From Oscillibacter sp. (GTDB lineage Bacteria > Bacillota > Clostridia > Oscillospirales > Oscillospiraceae), in assembly GCA_003539495.1 (NCBI GenBank), contig DPPB01000010.1, positions 438 to 19,507 of the forward strand: DNA of 19,070 nt, in the 5' to 3' direction. Each line of letters starts with the position of its first letter. The stretch's first letter is position 1. The notes below the pieces were generated by a model, which was given only the letters and a program-made list of their open reading frames with translations, ran no database searches and was not told the origin of the DNA. Shown one piece after another: positions 6,628 to 13,668 of this stretch. The position numbers were made by a program, and so were the translations under genes.

Positions 6628-9138
6628 ATGCAGTACGATTTTGCGGCCATTGAGAAAAAATGGCAGGACAATTGGGAAAAAACCAAGCCCTATCGCGCCG
6701 TTACCGGCGACAAGACCCGTAAAAAGTTTTACGGCCTTATCGAGTTTCCTTATCCCTCCGCAGCGGGACTCCATGTGGGCCATCCCCGGCCCTTTACCGC
6801 CATCGACGTGGTTACCCGTAAAAAGCGCATGGAGGGCTACAATGTTCTGTTCCCCATCGGCTTTGACGCCTTTGGCCTGCCCACGGAGAACTTCGCCATC
6901 AAAAACCATATCCATCCCGCTGTGGTCACCCAGGAAAACATCAAGAACTTTACCCGCCAGCTTAAAATGCTGGGCTACGGCTTCGATTGGGACCGCTGTG
7001 TAGACACCACCGACCCCAAGTATTATAAGTGGACCCAGTGGATATTCCTGCAGATGTTCAAGCACGGCCTGGCCTACAAGACCACCATGCCTGTGAACTG
7101 GTGCACCAGCTGCAAGTGCGTCCTGGCCAACGAGGAAGTGGTGGAGGGCGTGTGCGAGCGCTGCGGCAGCGAGGTGGTCCGCAAGGAAAAGAGCCAGTGG
7201 ATGCTCCGCATTACCAAGTATGCCGACCGTCTCATTGATGACCTGGACGATCTGGATTTCATCGAGCGCGTGAAGATCCAGCAGAAGAACTGGATCGGTC
7301 GCTCTACCGGTACGGAGGTCACCTTTAAGACCAATATGGGCGACGATGTCACCGTCTACACCACCCGTGCCGATACCCTTTTCGGTACGACCTATATGGT
7401 CATTTCCCCGGAGCATCCTCTGCTGAAGAAGTGGAAGGACAAAATCGCCAACTGGGACGAGGTGGAGGAGTACCAGGCTGCCGCCGCCCGCAAGTCTGAC
7501 TTTGAGCGCGGGGAGCTGAATAAGGAAAAGACCGGCGTCCGCCTGGAGGGGGTGGAGGTCATCAACCCTGTCACCGGCGGCGTGCTCCCGATGTTCGTGT
7601 CCGACTATGTCCTCATGGGCTACGGCACCGGCATTGTTATGGGCGTGCCCGGCCACGACCAGCGTGACTGGGACTTTGCCAAGAAGTTCGGCCTGCCCAT
7701 CGTGGAGGTGGTCAAGGGCGGCGATGTGACCAAGGAAGCCTTCGTGGCCAAGGACGATAAGGCCATCATGGTCAACTCCGGTTTCCTCAACGGCATGACC
7801 GTGAAGGAGGCCATCCCCGCCATGAAGAAGTACGCCGTGGAGCAGGGCTGGGGCAAGGAAAAGGTGAATTTCAAGCTCCGTGACTGGGTGTTCTCCCGCC
7901 AGCGCTATTGGGGTGAGCCCATCCCCCTGGTCAACTGCGAGAAGTGCGGCTGGGTGGCCATCCCGGAAAGCGAGCTGCCGCTGGTGCTGCCCAAGGTGGA
8001 GAGCTATGAGCCCACCGACGACGGCGAAAGCCCCCTGAGCAAGATGACCGATTGGGTCAACACAACCTGCCCCTGCTGCGGCGGCCCCGCCAAGCGCGAG
8101 ACCGACACCATGCCCCAGTGGGCCGGCTCCAGCTGGTACTTCCTGCGCTATATGGATCCCCACAATGATAACGAGCTGGTGGGCAAGGAGGCCGAGGAGT
8201 ATTGGGGCCCCGTGGATTGGTATAACGGAGGCATGGAGCATACCACGCTGCACCTGCTCTACTCCCGCTTCTGGCATAAGTTCCTCTATGACATCGGCGT
8301 GGTTCACACCAAGGAGCCCTATGCCAAGCGCACCAGCCACGGCATGATCCTGGGTAAGAACCCCCACTATGTGGGTAACGCCAAGACCGAGGAGGAGAAG
8401 CAGGCCCTGCGGGAGAAATACGGCGCCCAGGCCGAGCGTCCGGCGGTGAAGATGTCCAAGTCACTGGGCAATGTGGTCAATCCCGATGATGTTATTAAGG
8501 CCTACGGCGCAGATACCATGCGGCTTTATATCATGTTCATCGGTGACTTTGAAAAGACCGCCTCCTGGTCCGATGAGGCTGTTAAGGGAAGCAAGCGCTT
8601 TTTGGATCGCTGCTGGAATCTGATGGATAGGGTCACGAACGATCCTGAGATTTCTCAGCAGAACATGGCCGCCGTCCATAAGACTATCAAGAAGGTCACG
8701 AGCGATATTGACGAGCTGAAGATGAACACCGCCATCGCCGCCCTCATGGCCCTGGTCAATGATTTCTATGCCAAGGGTCTTTCCAAGGGCGACCTGGAGG
8801 CGCTGCTGAAGCTGCTGAGCCCCTTTGCCCCTCATATGGTAGAGGAGATGTGGGAGCTCATGGGCTACGCTGCCAAATACGGCAAGATGTGTATGCAGAT
8901 GCCTTGGCCTGACTACGATGAGAGCAAGACCATCGACGCCACCGCCGAGATGGCCGTGCAGGTAAACGGCAAGCTCAAGGGCACCGTGGTAGTCCCCACG
9001 GATTCCGAGGAGGCTGCGGTAGTCGCCGCTGCCATGGCGCTGGACAAGGTGAAAAAGGCCACTGAGGACATGAGCGTTGTGAAGACCATTCTGGTGAAAA
9101 ACAAGCTGGTGAACCTCATCGTCAAGCCTACGAAATAA
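6628..9138 (+). CDS. leuS: Leucyl-tRNA synthetase
   Basis: Charges tRNA-Leu with leucine in the cytoplasm. The 836-residue length fits the bacterial family. The HIGH-type motif is HVGH (residues 49-52), in the context FPYPSAAGLHVGHPRP, and KMSKS is at residues 608-612. Between them are the zinc-binding WCTSCKCVLANEEVVEGV region with CERCGSEV, the CP1 editing domain, and a second CxxC cluster (CEKCGWVA, then CPCCGG) ahead of TMPQWAGSSWYFLRYMDP. The C-terminal anticodon-binding and connecting domains are present up to NLIVKPTK. A good ribosome-binding site (AAAGGAGAA) precedes the ATG. It is controlled by the T-box leader and ends in a strong terminator. A 710-residue open frame on the opposite strand is a codon-bias shadow. 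Confidence 0.98.
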   Translation: MQYDFAAIEKKWQDNWEKTKPYRAVTGDKTRKKFYGLIEFPYPSAAGLHVGHPRPFTAIDVVTRKKRMEGYNVLFPIGFDAFGLPTENFAIKNHIHPAVVTQENIKNFTRQLKMLGYGFDWDRCVDTTDPKYYKWTQWIFLQMFKHGLAYKTTMPVNWCTSCKCVLANEEVVEGVCERCGSEVVRKEKSQWMLRITKYADRLIDDLDDLDFIERVKIQQKNWIGRSTGTEVTFKTNMGDDVTVYTTRADTLFGTTYMVISPEHPLLKKWKDKIANWDEVEEYQAAAARKSDFERGELNKEKTGVRLEGVEVINPVTGGVLPMFVSDYVLMGYGTGIVMGVPGHDQRDWDFAKKFGLPIVEVVKGGDVTKEAFVAKDDKAIMVNSGFLNGMTVKEAIPAMKKYAVEQGWGKEKVNFKLRDWVFSRQRYWGEPIPLVNCEKCGWVAIPESELPLVLPKVESYEPTDDGESPLSKMTDWVNTTCPCCGGPAKRETDTMPQWAGSSWYFLRYMDPHNDNELVGKEAEEYWGPVDWYNGGMEHTTLHLLYSRFWHKFLYDIGVVHTKEPYAKRTSHGMILGKNPHYVGNAKTEEEKQALREKYGAQAERPAVKMSKSLGNVVNPDDVIKAYGADTMRLYIMFIGDFEKTASWSDEAVKGSKRFLDRCWNLMDRVTNDPEISQQNMAAVHKTIKKVTSDIDELKMNTAIAALMALVNDFYAKGLSKGDLEALLKLLSPFAPHMVEEMWELMGYAAKYGKMCMQMPWPDYDESKTIDATAEMAVQVNGKLKGTVVVPTDSEEAAVVAAAMALDKVKKATEDMSVVKTILVKNKLVNLIVKPTK

Positions 9139-9145
9139 GAAAGAC

Positions 9146-9179
9146 CTAAAAAGGGACGGTCTGGGCCGTCCCTTTTTAG
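9146..9179. terminator. leuS terminator
   Basis: A perfect stem of at least 13 bp: TAAAAAGGGACGG (9147-9159) with CCGTCCCTTTTTA (9166-9178) around TCTGGG. Runs of A and T on both sides make it usable in both directions. An almost identical hairpin recurs at 9379-9406. Confidence 0.9.
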
Positions 9180-9182
9180 CTT

Positions 9183-9372
9183 GTGAAAAAAGCCTCGCAG
9201 AGTTTGCCGCCCGTAGGCGGCAAAAAATTCAGATCATTTTTTACCGCGACATGTGCGTGGGGAAAAATACCTCTCAGGCTGCCAGTGTGGAATTTTGCCG
9301 CAAGCGGCAAAATTATGCGCGCAGCAGACTGCAAGCCTTTTGTCGGAAAAACCCCGGAGGGTTTTTCGACAG
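9183..9372 (+). repeat. Dispersed structured repeat, copy 1
   Basis: About 190 bases between the leuS terminator and the rpsU promoter, forming four hairpins in a row. A: TTTGCCGCC/GGCGGCAAA (9203-9211, 9216-9224). B: 9236-9248 with 9256-9268, around ACATGTG. C: AATTTTGCCGC/GCGGCAAAATT (9291-9301, 9304-9314). D: 9341-9354 with 9359-9371, with one bulged G. The segment from GACATGTGCG to the start of hairpin C is identical to copy 2 at 13669-13851, which is inverted. The ends (GTGAAAAAAGCCTC and the reverse complement CTGTCGAAAAACCCTC) are imperfect inverted repeats. Short open frames across it have no family resemblance and are not called as genes. Confidence 0.88.
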
Positions 9373-9378
9373 TTTTCA

Positions 9379-9406
9379 AAAAGGGACGGCAAAGGCCGTC
9401 CCTTTT
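9379..9406. terminator. Near-duplicate of the leuS terminator hairpin
   Basis: AAAAGGGACGG (9379-9389) with CCGTCCCTTTT (9396-9406) around CAAAGG. The stem repeats that of the leuS terminator at 9147-9178, and only the loop differs. Repeat copy 1 therefore lies between two near-identical hairpins. Confidence 0.8.
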
Positions 9407-9457
9407 CAGCGCTACCATCCACTTTTCGCATAATTTCGCCTTTTGCGCAGAAAAACC

Positions 9458-9486
9458 TTGACAAGCCTGTTCATTATGGGTATAAT
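9458..9486 (+). promoter_or_regulatory. Consensus promoter for rpsU
   Basis: TTGACA (9458-9463), 17-base spacer, TATAAT (9481-9486): a perfect sigma-A consensus. Transcription should start near 9493. The leader then holds GCTCTTAAAGAGC and a GCACCC/GGGTGC hairpin before the ribosome-binding site. Confidence 0.92.
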
Positions 9487-9562
9487 ACAGCCGTTAGTCA
9501 TGTTAATGGCTCTTAAAGAGCACCCTGGATGAAGCCGGGTGCATCGGAGGGAGGGAAAATAG

Positions 9563-9748
9563 ATGTCCGAAGTACATGTCAAGGAAGGCGAGAGCCTGGA
9601 CAGTGCCCTGAAGCGTTTCAAGAGAAGCTGCGCAAAGGCCGGCGTCCTGGCAGAGGTGCGTAAGCGCGAGTGCTATGAGAGCCCCAGCGTTAAGCGCCGC
9701 AAAAAGTCCGAGGCTGCCCGCAAGAACAGAAACAAGAGATATTATTGA
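9563..9748 (+). CDS. rpsU: Small ribosomal subunit protein bS21
   Basis: A 30S ribosomal protein near the anti-Shine-Dalgarno end of 16S rRNA, involved in initiation. The 61 residues begin MSEVHVKEGESLDSALKRFK, contain the family block RSCAKAGVLAEVRKRECYE, and end in a strongly basic tail (PSVKRRKKSEAARKNRNKRYY region), as is typical of Firmicute S21. The ribosome-binding site GGAGGGAGGG (9547-9555) and the consensus promoter fit high expression. It is monocistronic here, with its own terminator. Confidence 0.97.
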   Translation: MSEVHVKEGESLDSALKRFKRSCAKAGVLAEVRKRECYESPSVKRRKKSEAARKNRNKRYY

Positions 9749-9773
9749 TTTTGTTCTCGGCAAAAACGATTTA

Positions 9774-9810
9774 AAAACATGGTTCCGCTTTTGCGGGACC
9801 ATGTTTTCTT
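9774..9810 (+). terminator. rpsU terminator
   Basis: AAAACATGGTTCCGC (9774-9788) pairs with GCGGGACCATGTTTT (9793-9807) around TTTT, with one wobble pair. CTTTAG follows. Confidence 0.9.
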
Positions 9811-9813
9811 TAG

Positions 9814-9990
9814 TCGTGTCAAAAAGCCCTCACAGAGTTTGCCGCCTGCAGGCGGCAAAGCCGACAGGCTGTTTTTACATGCCATATGCACATGACATGA
9901 GAGAAAAAACCTGTCAGACGAGAAATCGTGGAATTTATACGCCCGGCAGACAACCGTCCTTTGTTGAGAAAACCATGGCTTTTATCGACG
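9814..9990 (+). repeat. Dispersed structured repeat, diverged copy 3
   Basis: The roughly 290-base gap between rpsU and the next gene holds this copy and no supported gene. Hairpin A is intact (TTTGCCGCC at 9838-9846 with GGCGGCAAA at 9851-9859, loop TGCA). The following sequence aligns with copy 1 at reduced identity: ACATGACATGAGAG, AAAAAACCTGTCAGACG, CGTGGAATTTATAC, then TTTGTTGAGAAAACC and CTTTTATCGAC, matching hairpin D. Hairpin C is largely lost. The ends (GTCGTGTCAAAAAGCCC and the reverse complement GTCGATAAAAGCC) again look like imperfect inverted repeats. The orientation is that of copy 1. Confidence 0.7.
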
Positions 9991-10001
9991 CATTGCCCTG
10001 C

Positions 10002-10027
10002 AGCAGCGAGGGCCGATGCTGCTTTTT
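10002..10027 (+). terminator. Short terminator-like hairpin
   Basis: AGCAGC (10002-10007) pairs with GCTGCT (10018-10023) and is followed by TTTT. It lies between the repeat copy and the end of the convergent gene, so it may limit read-through. Confidence 0.4.
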
Positions 10028-10041
10028 GCATGTAAGGGAGC

Positions 10042-10782
10042 TTATGGACCAAGAAGGCTTTGGGCCAGGTCCTCTACCTCCGGGAGCATGAAAAATCCCT
10101 GGCGGATGCCCAGCTTCTCCGCCATGTCCATCTTCATGCGGAGGGTTTGCACATCGTCAAAGAGGACAAACCGGGAGCCGCTGTCCGTGCGATAGGTAAA
10201 GTAACGGGCGCAGAGAGGACGGCTGAAGTAGGTGGCCCGGCCCTCCGCCAGGGCATGCAGCCGGGGCGGCGTCAGGGCGGCGGCCTCTCCTCCGGCGGAG
10301 AGGGGATAGTCAAGCATCATCCGCTGCAGATCCAGGGCCAGGCGCTCCGGCCCCCATTTTTCGGCGGCTGCGGCCAGCCGATCCTCCAGGCTGCCGGAGG
10401 CAAGGGCGGTGCAGAGGAGCGCCGTGCCGTGGGGAGCATAGCCTGCCGCAGCCTCCGGCAGATACAGCTGCCGCTCCTGTCGGGCCAGCAGCTCATCCAA
10501 TGTCCGGCAGAAGCCCTCCGGCGGCATGGCATCCAGGACTACGCCGGCATACCGCCGACGCAGACATTCCTGCACCAGCTGGCGGCACAGGCCCTCCGGT
10601 GCGTCCGGATAGGTCCCTCCCTCATCGGACAGCATCAGCAGGCCGCCCCGGAGTGTATCCGGCAGGGGGGAGGCCAGAAGCGTCCCATCGGAGCCAATGC
10701 GATAGCTCATATGGGCCAGCTGCGCAGTGCAGGCCATGGCCTGCTGCAGCCGCCCGCTGTCTGTGGCCAAATACAGTTCCAT
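10042..10782 (-). CDS. Unrecognised soluble protein, possibly a degenerate GH18-like barrel
   Basis: A 246-residue protein with no signal peptide or membrane segment. The start at 10782 has a GGGGGTGG ribosome-binding site and fits a divergent arrangement with the YqeG gene. Two stretches recall glycosidase family 18 barrels of the spore-cortex type: RRYAGVVLDAMPP (residues 76-88), in the place of the usual DGIxxDxE strand, and a C-terminal FDDVQTLRMKMDMAEKLG followed by IRQGFFML, resembling the segment that ends such domains. The glutamate of the catalytic motif is absent, so if the fold is right the protein is probably not a hydrolase. This reading is an inference from weak similarity. Coding is supported by the clean full-length frame. 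The long opposite-strand frame has no such support. Confidence 0.6.
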   Translation of the reverse strand: MELYLATDSGRLQQAMACTAQLAHMSYRIGSDGTLLASPLPDTLRGGLLMLSDEGGTYPDAPEGLCRQLVQECLRRRYAGVVLDAMPPEGFCRTLDELLARQERQLYLPEAAAGYAPHGTALLCTALASGSLEDRLAAAAEKWGPERLALDLQRMMLDYPLSAGGEAAALTPPRLHALAEGRATYFSRPLCARYFTYRTDSGSRFVLFDDVQTLRMKMDMAEKLGIRQGFFMLPEVEDLAQSLLGP

Positions 10783-10796
10783 AAGTGTCCACCCCC

Positions 10797-10825
10797 TTGC
10801 ATTACCTTGCGGAAAATGCTAAAAT
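10797..10825 (+). promoter_or_regulatory. Likely promoter for the YqeG gene
   Basis: TTGCAT (10797-10802), 17-base spacer, TAAAAT (10820-10825). The -35 is imperfect. Position and spacing fit a start about 30 bases before the ribosome-binding site. Confidence 0.6.
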
Positions 10826-10862
10826 TAATATCAATTCATTGTATGAGAGGAGCCGATGGGTT

Positions 10863-11375
10863 ATGTCCTTTTCTCTGATCCCGGATCTGCTGCTGACGGA
10901 CTATGGGGACTTGACGCCGCAGATGCTGACAGAGCGGGGGATCTGCCTGCTGCTGTGCGATCTGGACTATACCCTGGCACCCAAGTATGTGCCCCGGCCG
11001 GATGACCGGCTCAGAGCATGGCTGGCGGAAATGCAGCGGGCGGGCATCCGGGTGATGATCCTGTCCAACAATCGCAGTCCTGCACGGGTGGAGCGGTTTT
11101 GCCGGGATTTGGGCATCGACTATGTGGGCCATGCGGGAAAGCCATCGCCTCGGGGTTACCGGCAGGCCATGGAAAAAGCCGGAGTTACACCGGGGGAGAC
11201 GGCCATGCTGGGCGACAAGCTCCTCACCGACGTTTTGGGGGCCAATCGCAGTGGTGTATGGGCCGTAATGGTGGAGCCGGCAGGCGGGCCCAGGGGGGCG
11301 TGGAACCATGTACTCCATGGCCTGCAGCGGCCCTTTAAGGCCCTGTGTCGGAGTAGAAAGGAAGCGAAAGCATGA
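10863..11375 (+). CDS. YqeG-family HAD IIIA phosphatase
   Basis: A 170-residue haloacid-dehalogenase-type phosphatase of the YqeG group, whose physiological substrate is not settled. Start 10863 is chosen over 10785 because GAGAGGAG (10845-10852) is correctly spaced and the upstream extension overlaps the likely promoter. Motif I is CDLDYTLAP with Asp33 and Asp35, motif II is Ser68 in ILSNN, Lys93 lies in HAGKPSP, and motif III is GDKLLTDVLGAN with Asp118. Most relatives have N or G after the second Asp of motif I, whereas this protein has Tyr. The stop overlaps the start of the M24 peptidase gene by four bases (ATGA), so the two are translationally coupled. Confidence 0.88.
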   Translation: MSFSLIPDLLLTDYGDLTPQMLTERGICLLLCDLDYTLAPKYVPRPDDRLRAWLAEMQRAGIRVMILSNNRSPARVERFCRDLGIDYVGHAGKPSPRGYRQAMEKAGVTPGETAMLGDKLLTDVLGANRSGVWAVMVEPAGGPRGAWNHVLHGLQRPFKALCRSRKEAKA

Positions 11376-12445
11376 ATCATTTTGACAAAATCGCGTTGGC
11401 TTTGCCGGCGGCGGGCCTGGACGGTGTGCTGCTCACCGGCGAGTATAACCGATTTTATGCCAGCGGCTTTGCCACCACCGGCACAGACGGCGTGGCCCTG
11501 GTGACCACTGAGGGAAATTTCTATTTCACCGACAGCCGCTATATTGAGGCGGCGGAAAATACCGTGGAGAATGCCGCCATCGGGCTGGCGGATCGGGAAA
11601 AGGGCTACGTTGCCTGGCTGGGGGAGGCATTGGCTCTCACCGGGGCCCGGCGCATCGGCTTTGAGGACGAGACCATGACCGTGGCGGAGCACCGGCTCTA
11701 CAGCGAAAAGCTGCAGGCGGAGCTGGTGCCGGCCTCGGCCTTCCTGCAAGAGCTGCGGGCACAGAAGGATCCGGAGGAGCTGGAGCGGATGGAGCAGGCC
11801 CAGCGCATCGCGGAAAAGGCCCTTGGACAGATCCTTGCGGAGATACGCCCCGGCGTGACGGAAAAGGAGATCGCCGCCAGGCTGCAGTATCTGATGCTGC
11901 ATTTCGGGGCGGAGAGGATGTCCTTTGACCCAATCGTGGCCAGCGGGCCAAATGGGTCTATGCCCCACGCAGTGCCCACGGAGCGAAAGATACAGACCGG
12001 GGAGTTCGTGACCATGGACTTTGGCTGCGTGTATAAGGGCTACTGCTCCGATATGACCCGCACCGTGTGTGTGGGCCGGCCTACGGAGGAGATGAAGCGG
12101 GTGTATGAGACGGTTCTCCGGGCCCAGTTGACGGGCATTGCCGCGGCCAGGGCCGGAGCCACCGGCGCGCAGATCGACGGCGCCGCCCGAGAAGTCATCC
12201 GGCGGGCGGGATACGGTGAATACTTCGGCCATGCCTTCGGCCACGGCGTGGGGGCGGAGATCCACGAAAGCCCCAACGCTACCCCGGGAAATGACAAGCC
12301 CCTGCCTGTGGGCAGTGTCATCTCCGCCGAGCCGGGGATCTATCTGCCCGGGCGCTTTGGCGTGCGCATCGAGGATGTGCTGGTGCTGGAGGAGGGCGGA
12401 TGCCGGGATCTGACGGAGGCCGGCAAGGAGCTTTTGTGCCTGTGA
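11372..12445 (+). CDS. M24-family Xaa-Pro peptidase
   Basis: A metallopeptidase that removes or splits residues next to proline in peptides in the cytoplasm. At 357 residues it has the size of bacterial Xaa-Pro dipeptidase/aminopeptidase P-like proteins. The N-terminal creatinase-like domain (about 1-130) is followed by the pita-bread catalytic domain. The five metal ligands are visible: Asp216 (TMDFG), Asp227 (CSDMTRT), His291 (GHAFGHGVG), Glu320 (SAEPGIY) and Glu334 (RIEDVLVL). His199 in MPHA is the usual additional active-site residue. AGAAAGGAAG upstream serves as ribosome-binding site inside the YqeG gene. Sequence does not separate a dipeptidase from an aminopeptidase. It could process peptides imported by the binding-protein system at 1.1 kb, but no physical link shows this. 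Confidence 0.93.
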   Translation: MNHFDKIALALPAAGLDGVLLTGEYNRFYASGFATTGTDGVALVTTEGNFYFTDSRYIEAAENTVENAAIGLADREKGYVAWLGEALALTGARRIGFEDETMTVAEHRLYSEKLQAELVPASAFLQELRAQKDPEELERMEQAQRIAEKALGQILAEIRPGVTEKEIAARLQYLMLHFGAERMSFDPIVASGPNGSMPHAVPTERKIQTGEFVTMDFGCVYKGYCSDMTRTVCVGRPTEEMKRVYETVLRAQLTGIAAARAGATGAQIDGAAREVIRRAGYGEYFGHAFGHGVGAEIHESPNATPGNDKPLPVGSVISAEPGIYLPGRFGVRIEDVLVLEEGGCRDLTEAGKELLCL

Positions 12446-12488
12446 GCGTACTTTTTCGGGAAAAGACCGGAAAAATGCAACAAAACAC

Positions 12489-12517
12489 TTGCCAAATGCC
12501 GGGTTTTCATATAGAAT
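12489..12517 (+). promoter_or_regulatory. Likely promoter for efp
   Basis: TTGCCA (12489-12494), 17-base spacer, TAGAAT (12512-12517). A leader of about 70 bases follows, containing a GAGGAAAT/ATTTCCTC hairpin (12551-12558 with 12568-12575). Confidence 0.65.
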
Positions 12518-12596
12518 ATACACGGCCTGTTTGGCGCATATTATAATTTCGAGGAAATGAGAGAGAAATTTCCTCATACATAGGAGGAAACATATT

Positions 12597-13163
12597 ATGG
12601 CAACTATTACCGCAGGTGATTTCAGAAACGGTAAGACTTTCGAGATGGACGGCAAGATCATGCAGGTGGTGGAATTCCAGCATGTGAAGCCCGGCAAGGG
12701 TGCTGCTTTCGTCCGCACTAAGATGAAGAACATCGTCACCGGCGCCGTCACGGAGACTTCCTTCAACCCCACCGCAAAATTTGAGGAAGCTTTCGTGGAG
12801 CGCAAGGACATGGCTTACAGCTATAACGATGGCGACCTGTATTATTTCATGGACCAGGAGACCTATGACATGATTCCCCTGGGCAAGGACCTGCTGGGCG
12901 ACGCCTTCCGCTTCATCACCGAGAACACCGTGTGCAAGGTCCTTAGCTACAAGGGCAACGTCTTCGGCCTGGAGTGCCCCAACTTCATGGACCTGGAGGT
13001 CACTGAAACCGAGCCGGGCCTGGCCGGAAACACCGCCACCAACACCCTCAAGCCCGCCACCGTGGAGACCGGCGCTGAGGTGAAGGTGCCTCTGTTTATC
13101 AACATCGGCGACAAGATCACCATCGACACCCGTACCGGTGAGTACCTGTCCCGGGCAAAGTAA
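12597..13163 (+). CDS. efp: Elongation factor P
   Basis: Binds the ribosome between the P and E sites and relieves stalling at polyproline stretches. The 188-residue protein has the three beta-barrel domains of the family. The tip loop is HVKPGKGAAFVR with Lys34, the position that is modified in other bacteria. The family C-terminal block IDTRTGEYLSRAK is present. AGGAGG (12583-12588) precedes the ATG. No epmA/epmB-like genes or other EF-P modification genes are nearby. The next gene starts 35 bases downstream and is probably cotranscribed. Confidence 0.98.
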   Translation: MATITAGDFRNGKTFEMDGKIMQVVEFQHVKPGKGAAFVRTKMKNIVTGAVTETSFNPTAKFEEAFVERKDMAYSYNDGDLYYFMDQETYDMIPLGKDLLGDAFRFITENTVCKVLSYKGNVFGLECPNFMDLEVTETEPGLAGNTATNTLKPATVETGAEVKVPLFINIGDKITIDTRTGEYLSRAK

Positions 13164-13198
13164 GCAAGAATTTACAGCGATTCGGAAAGGAGCGTAAT

Positions 13199-13615
13199 AT
13201 GGAAATTTCTGAGAAGGTCGCGTATCTCAAGGGCTTGGCCGAGGGCCTGGCGCTGGACACGGAAACCAAGGAGGGTAAGCTCATCGCCGCCATCATTGAT
13301 GTGCTGGACGAGATGAGCATCCGCTTTGAGGACATCGATGACAACCTGGTGGATCTGGAGGACGGCCTGGACGCCGTCAGCGATGATTTGTCCGAGGTGG
13401 AGGAAGCTCTTTACGAGATGGACGATGACGACGAGGAGCTGGATGACGACGCCGAATACTTTGAGACCACCTGCCCGGTCTGCCAGGAGGAGATCGTCTT
13501 TGACGAGGATACCCTGGACAGTGGCGAGATCCGCTGCCCCAACTGCGGCGAAAAGCTGGAGTTTGACCTCAGCGATTTGGCCCGGGCTGAGGATGACTAC
13601 AACGACGAGGACTAA
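13199..13615 (+). CDS. Acidic zinc-ribbon protein with CD1247-type N-terminal domain
   Basis: A 138-residue, very acidic protein with no known biochemical role. Residues 1-40 (KVAYLKGLAEGLAL, then ETKEGKLIAAIIDVLDEM) match the CD1247 N-terminal domain found in clostridia, usually annotated only as such. A coiled, Asp/Glu-rich middle follows (DDDDEELDDDAEYFE), then a zinc ribbon with two CxxC knuckles: CPVC and CPNC separated by about 20 residues. The tail is acidic again. The ribosome-binding site GGAAAGGAG lies just upstream, and the gene sits directly behind efp. The zinc ribbon and the acidic surface suggest interaction with a nucleic-acid-binding partner such as RNA polymerase or the ribosome, but that is inference. 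Confidence 0.85.
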   Translation: MEISEKVAYLKGLAEGLALDTETKEGKLIAAIIDVLDEMSIRFEDIDDNLVDLEDGLDAVSDDLSEVEEALYEMDDDDEELDDDAEYFETTCPVCQEEIVFDEDTLDSGEIRCPNCGEKLEFDLSDLARAEDDYNDED

Positions 13616-13625
13616 TCCGATGACC

Positions 13626-13662
13626 GAAAAAAGGGGAGACGCTATGCGCCTCCCCCCTTTTT
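13626..13662 (+). terminator. Terminator after the efp operon
   Basis: AAAAAAGGGGAG and CTCCCCCCTTTTTT enclose ACGC/GCGC pairing, giving a long stem with a T-run. The stem lies about 15 bases after the stop codon and directly abuts repeat copy 2. Confidence 0.85.
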
Positions 13663-13668
13663 TAGACC

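Noticed and set aside
6235..8367. 710-residue open frame on the minus strand, mostly opposite leuS
   Set aside because: It is antisense to a clear leuS, rich in His/Ala/Gly/Leu as expected from a codon-bias shadow, with no domain and no ribosome-binding site.
9183..9372. Insertion sequence with a transposase
   Set aside because: The element is too short and no transposase-like frame is present; at most it is a non-autonomous element.
9183..9461. Apparent small proteins encoded in repeat copy 1
   Set aside because: Several frames are open at once across hairpins and a terminator, with no ribosome-binding site; the copies preserve structure and not a reading frame.
11156..12811. 551-residue minus-strand open frame across YqeG, M24 and efp
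   Set aside because: Antisense to three clear genes; low-complexity shadow sequence.
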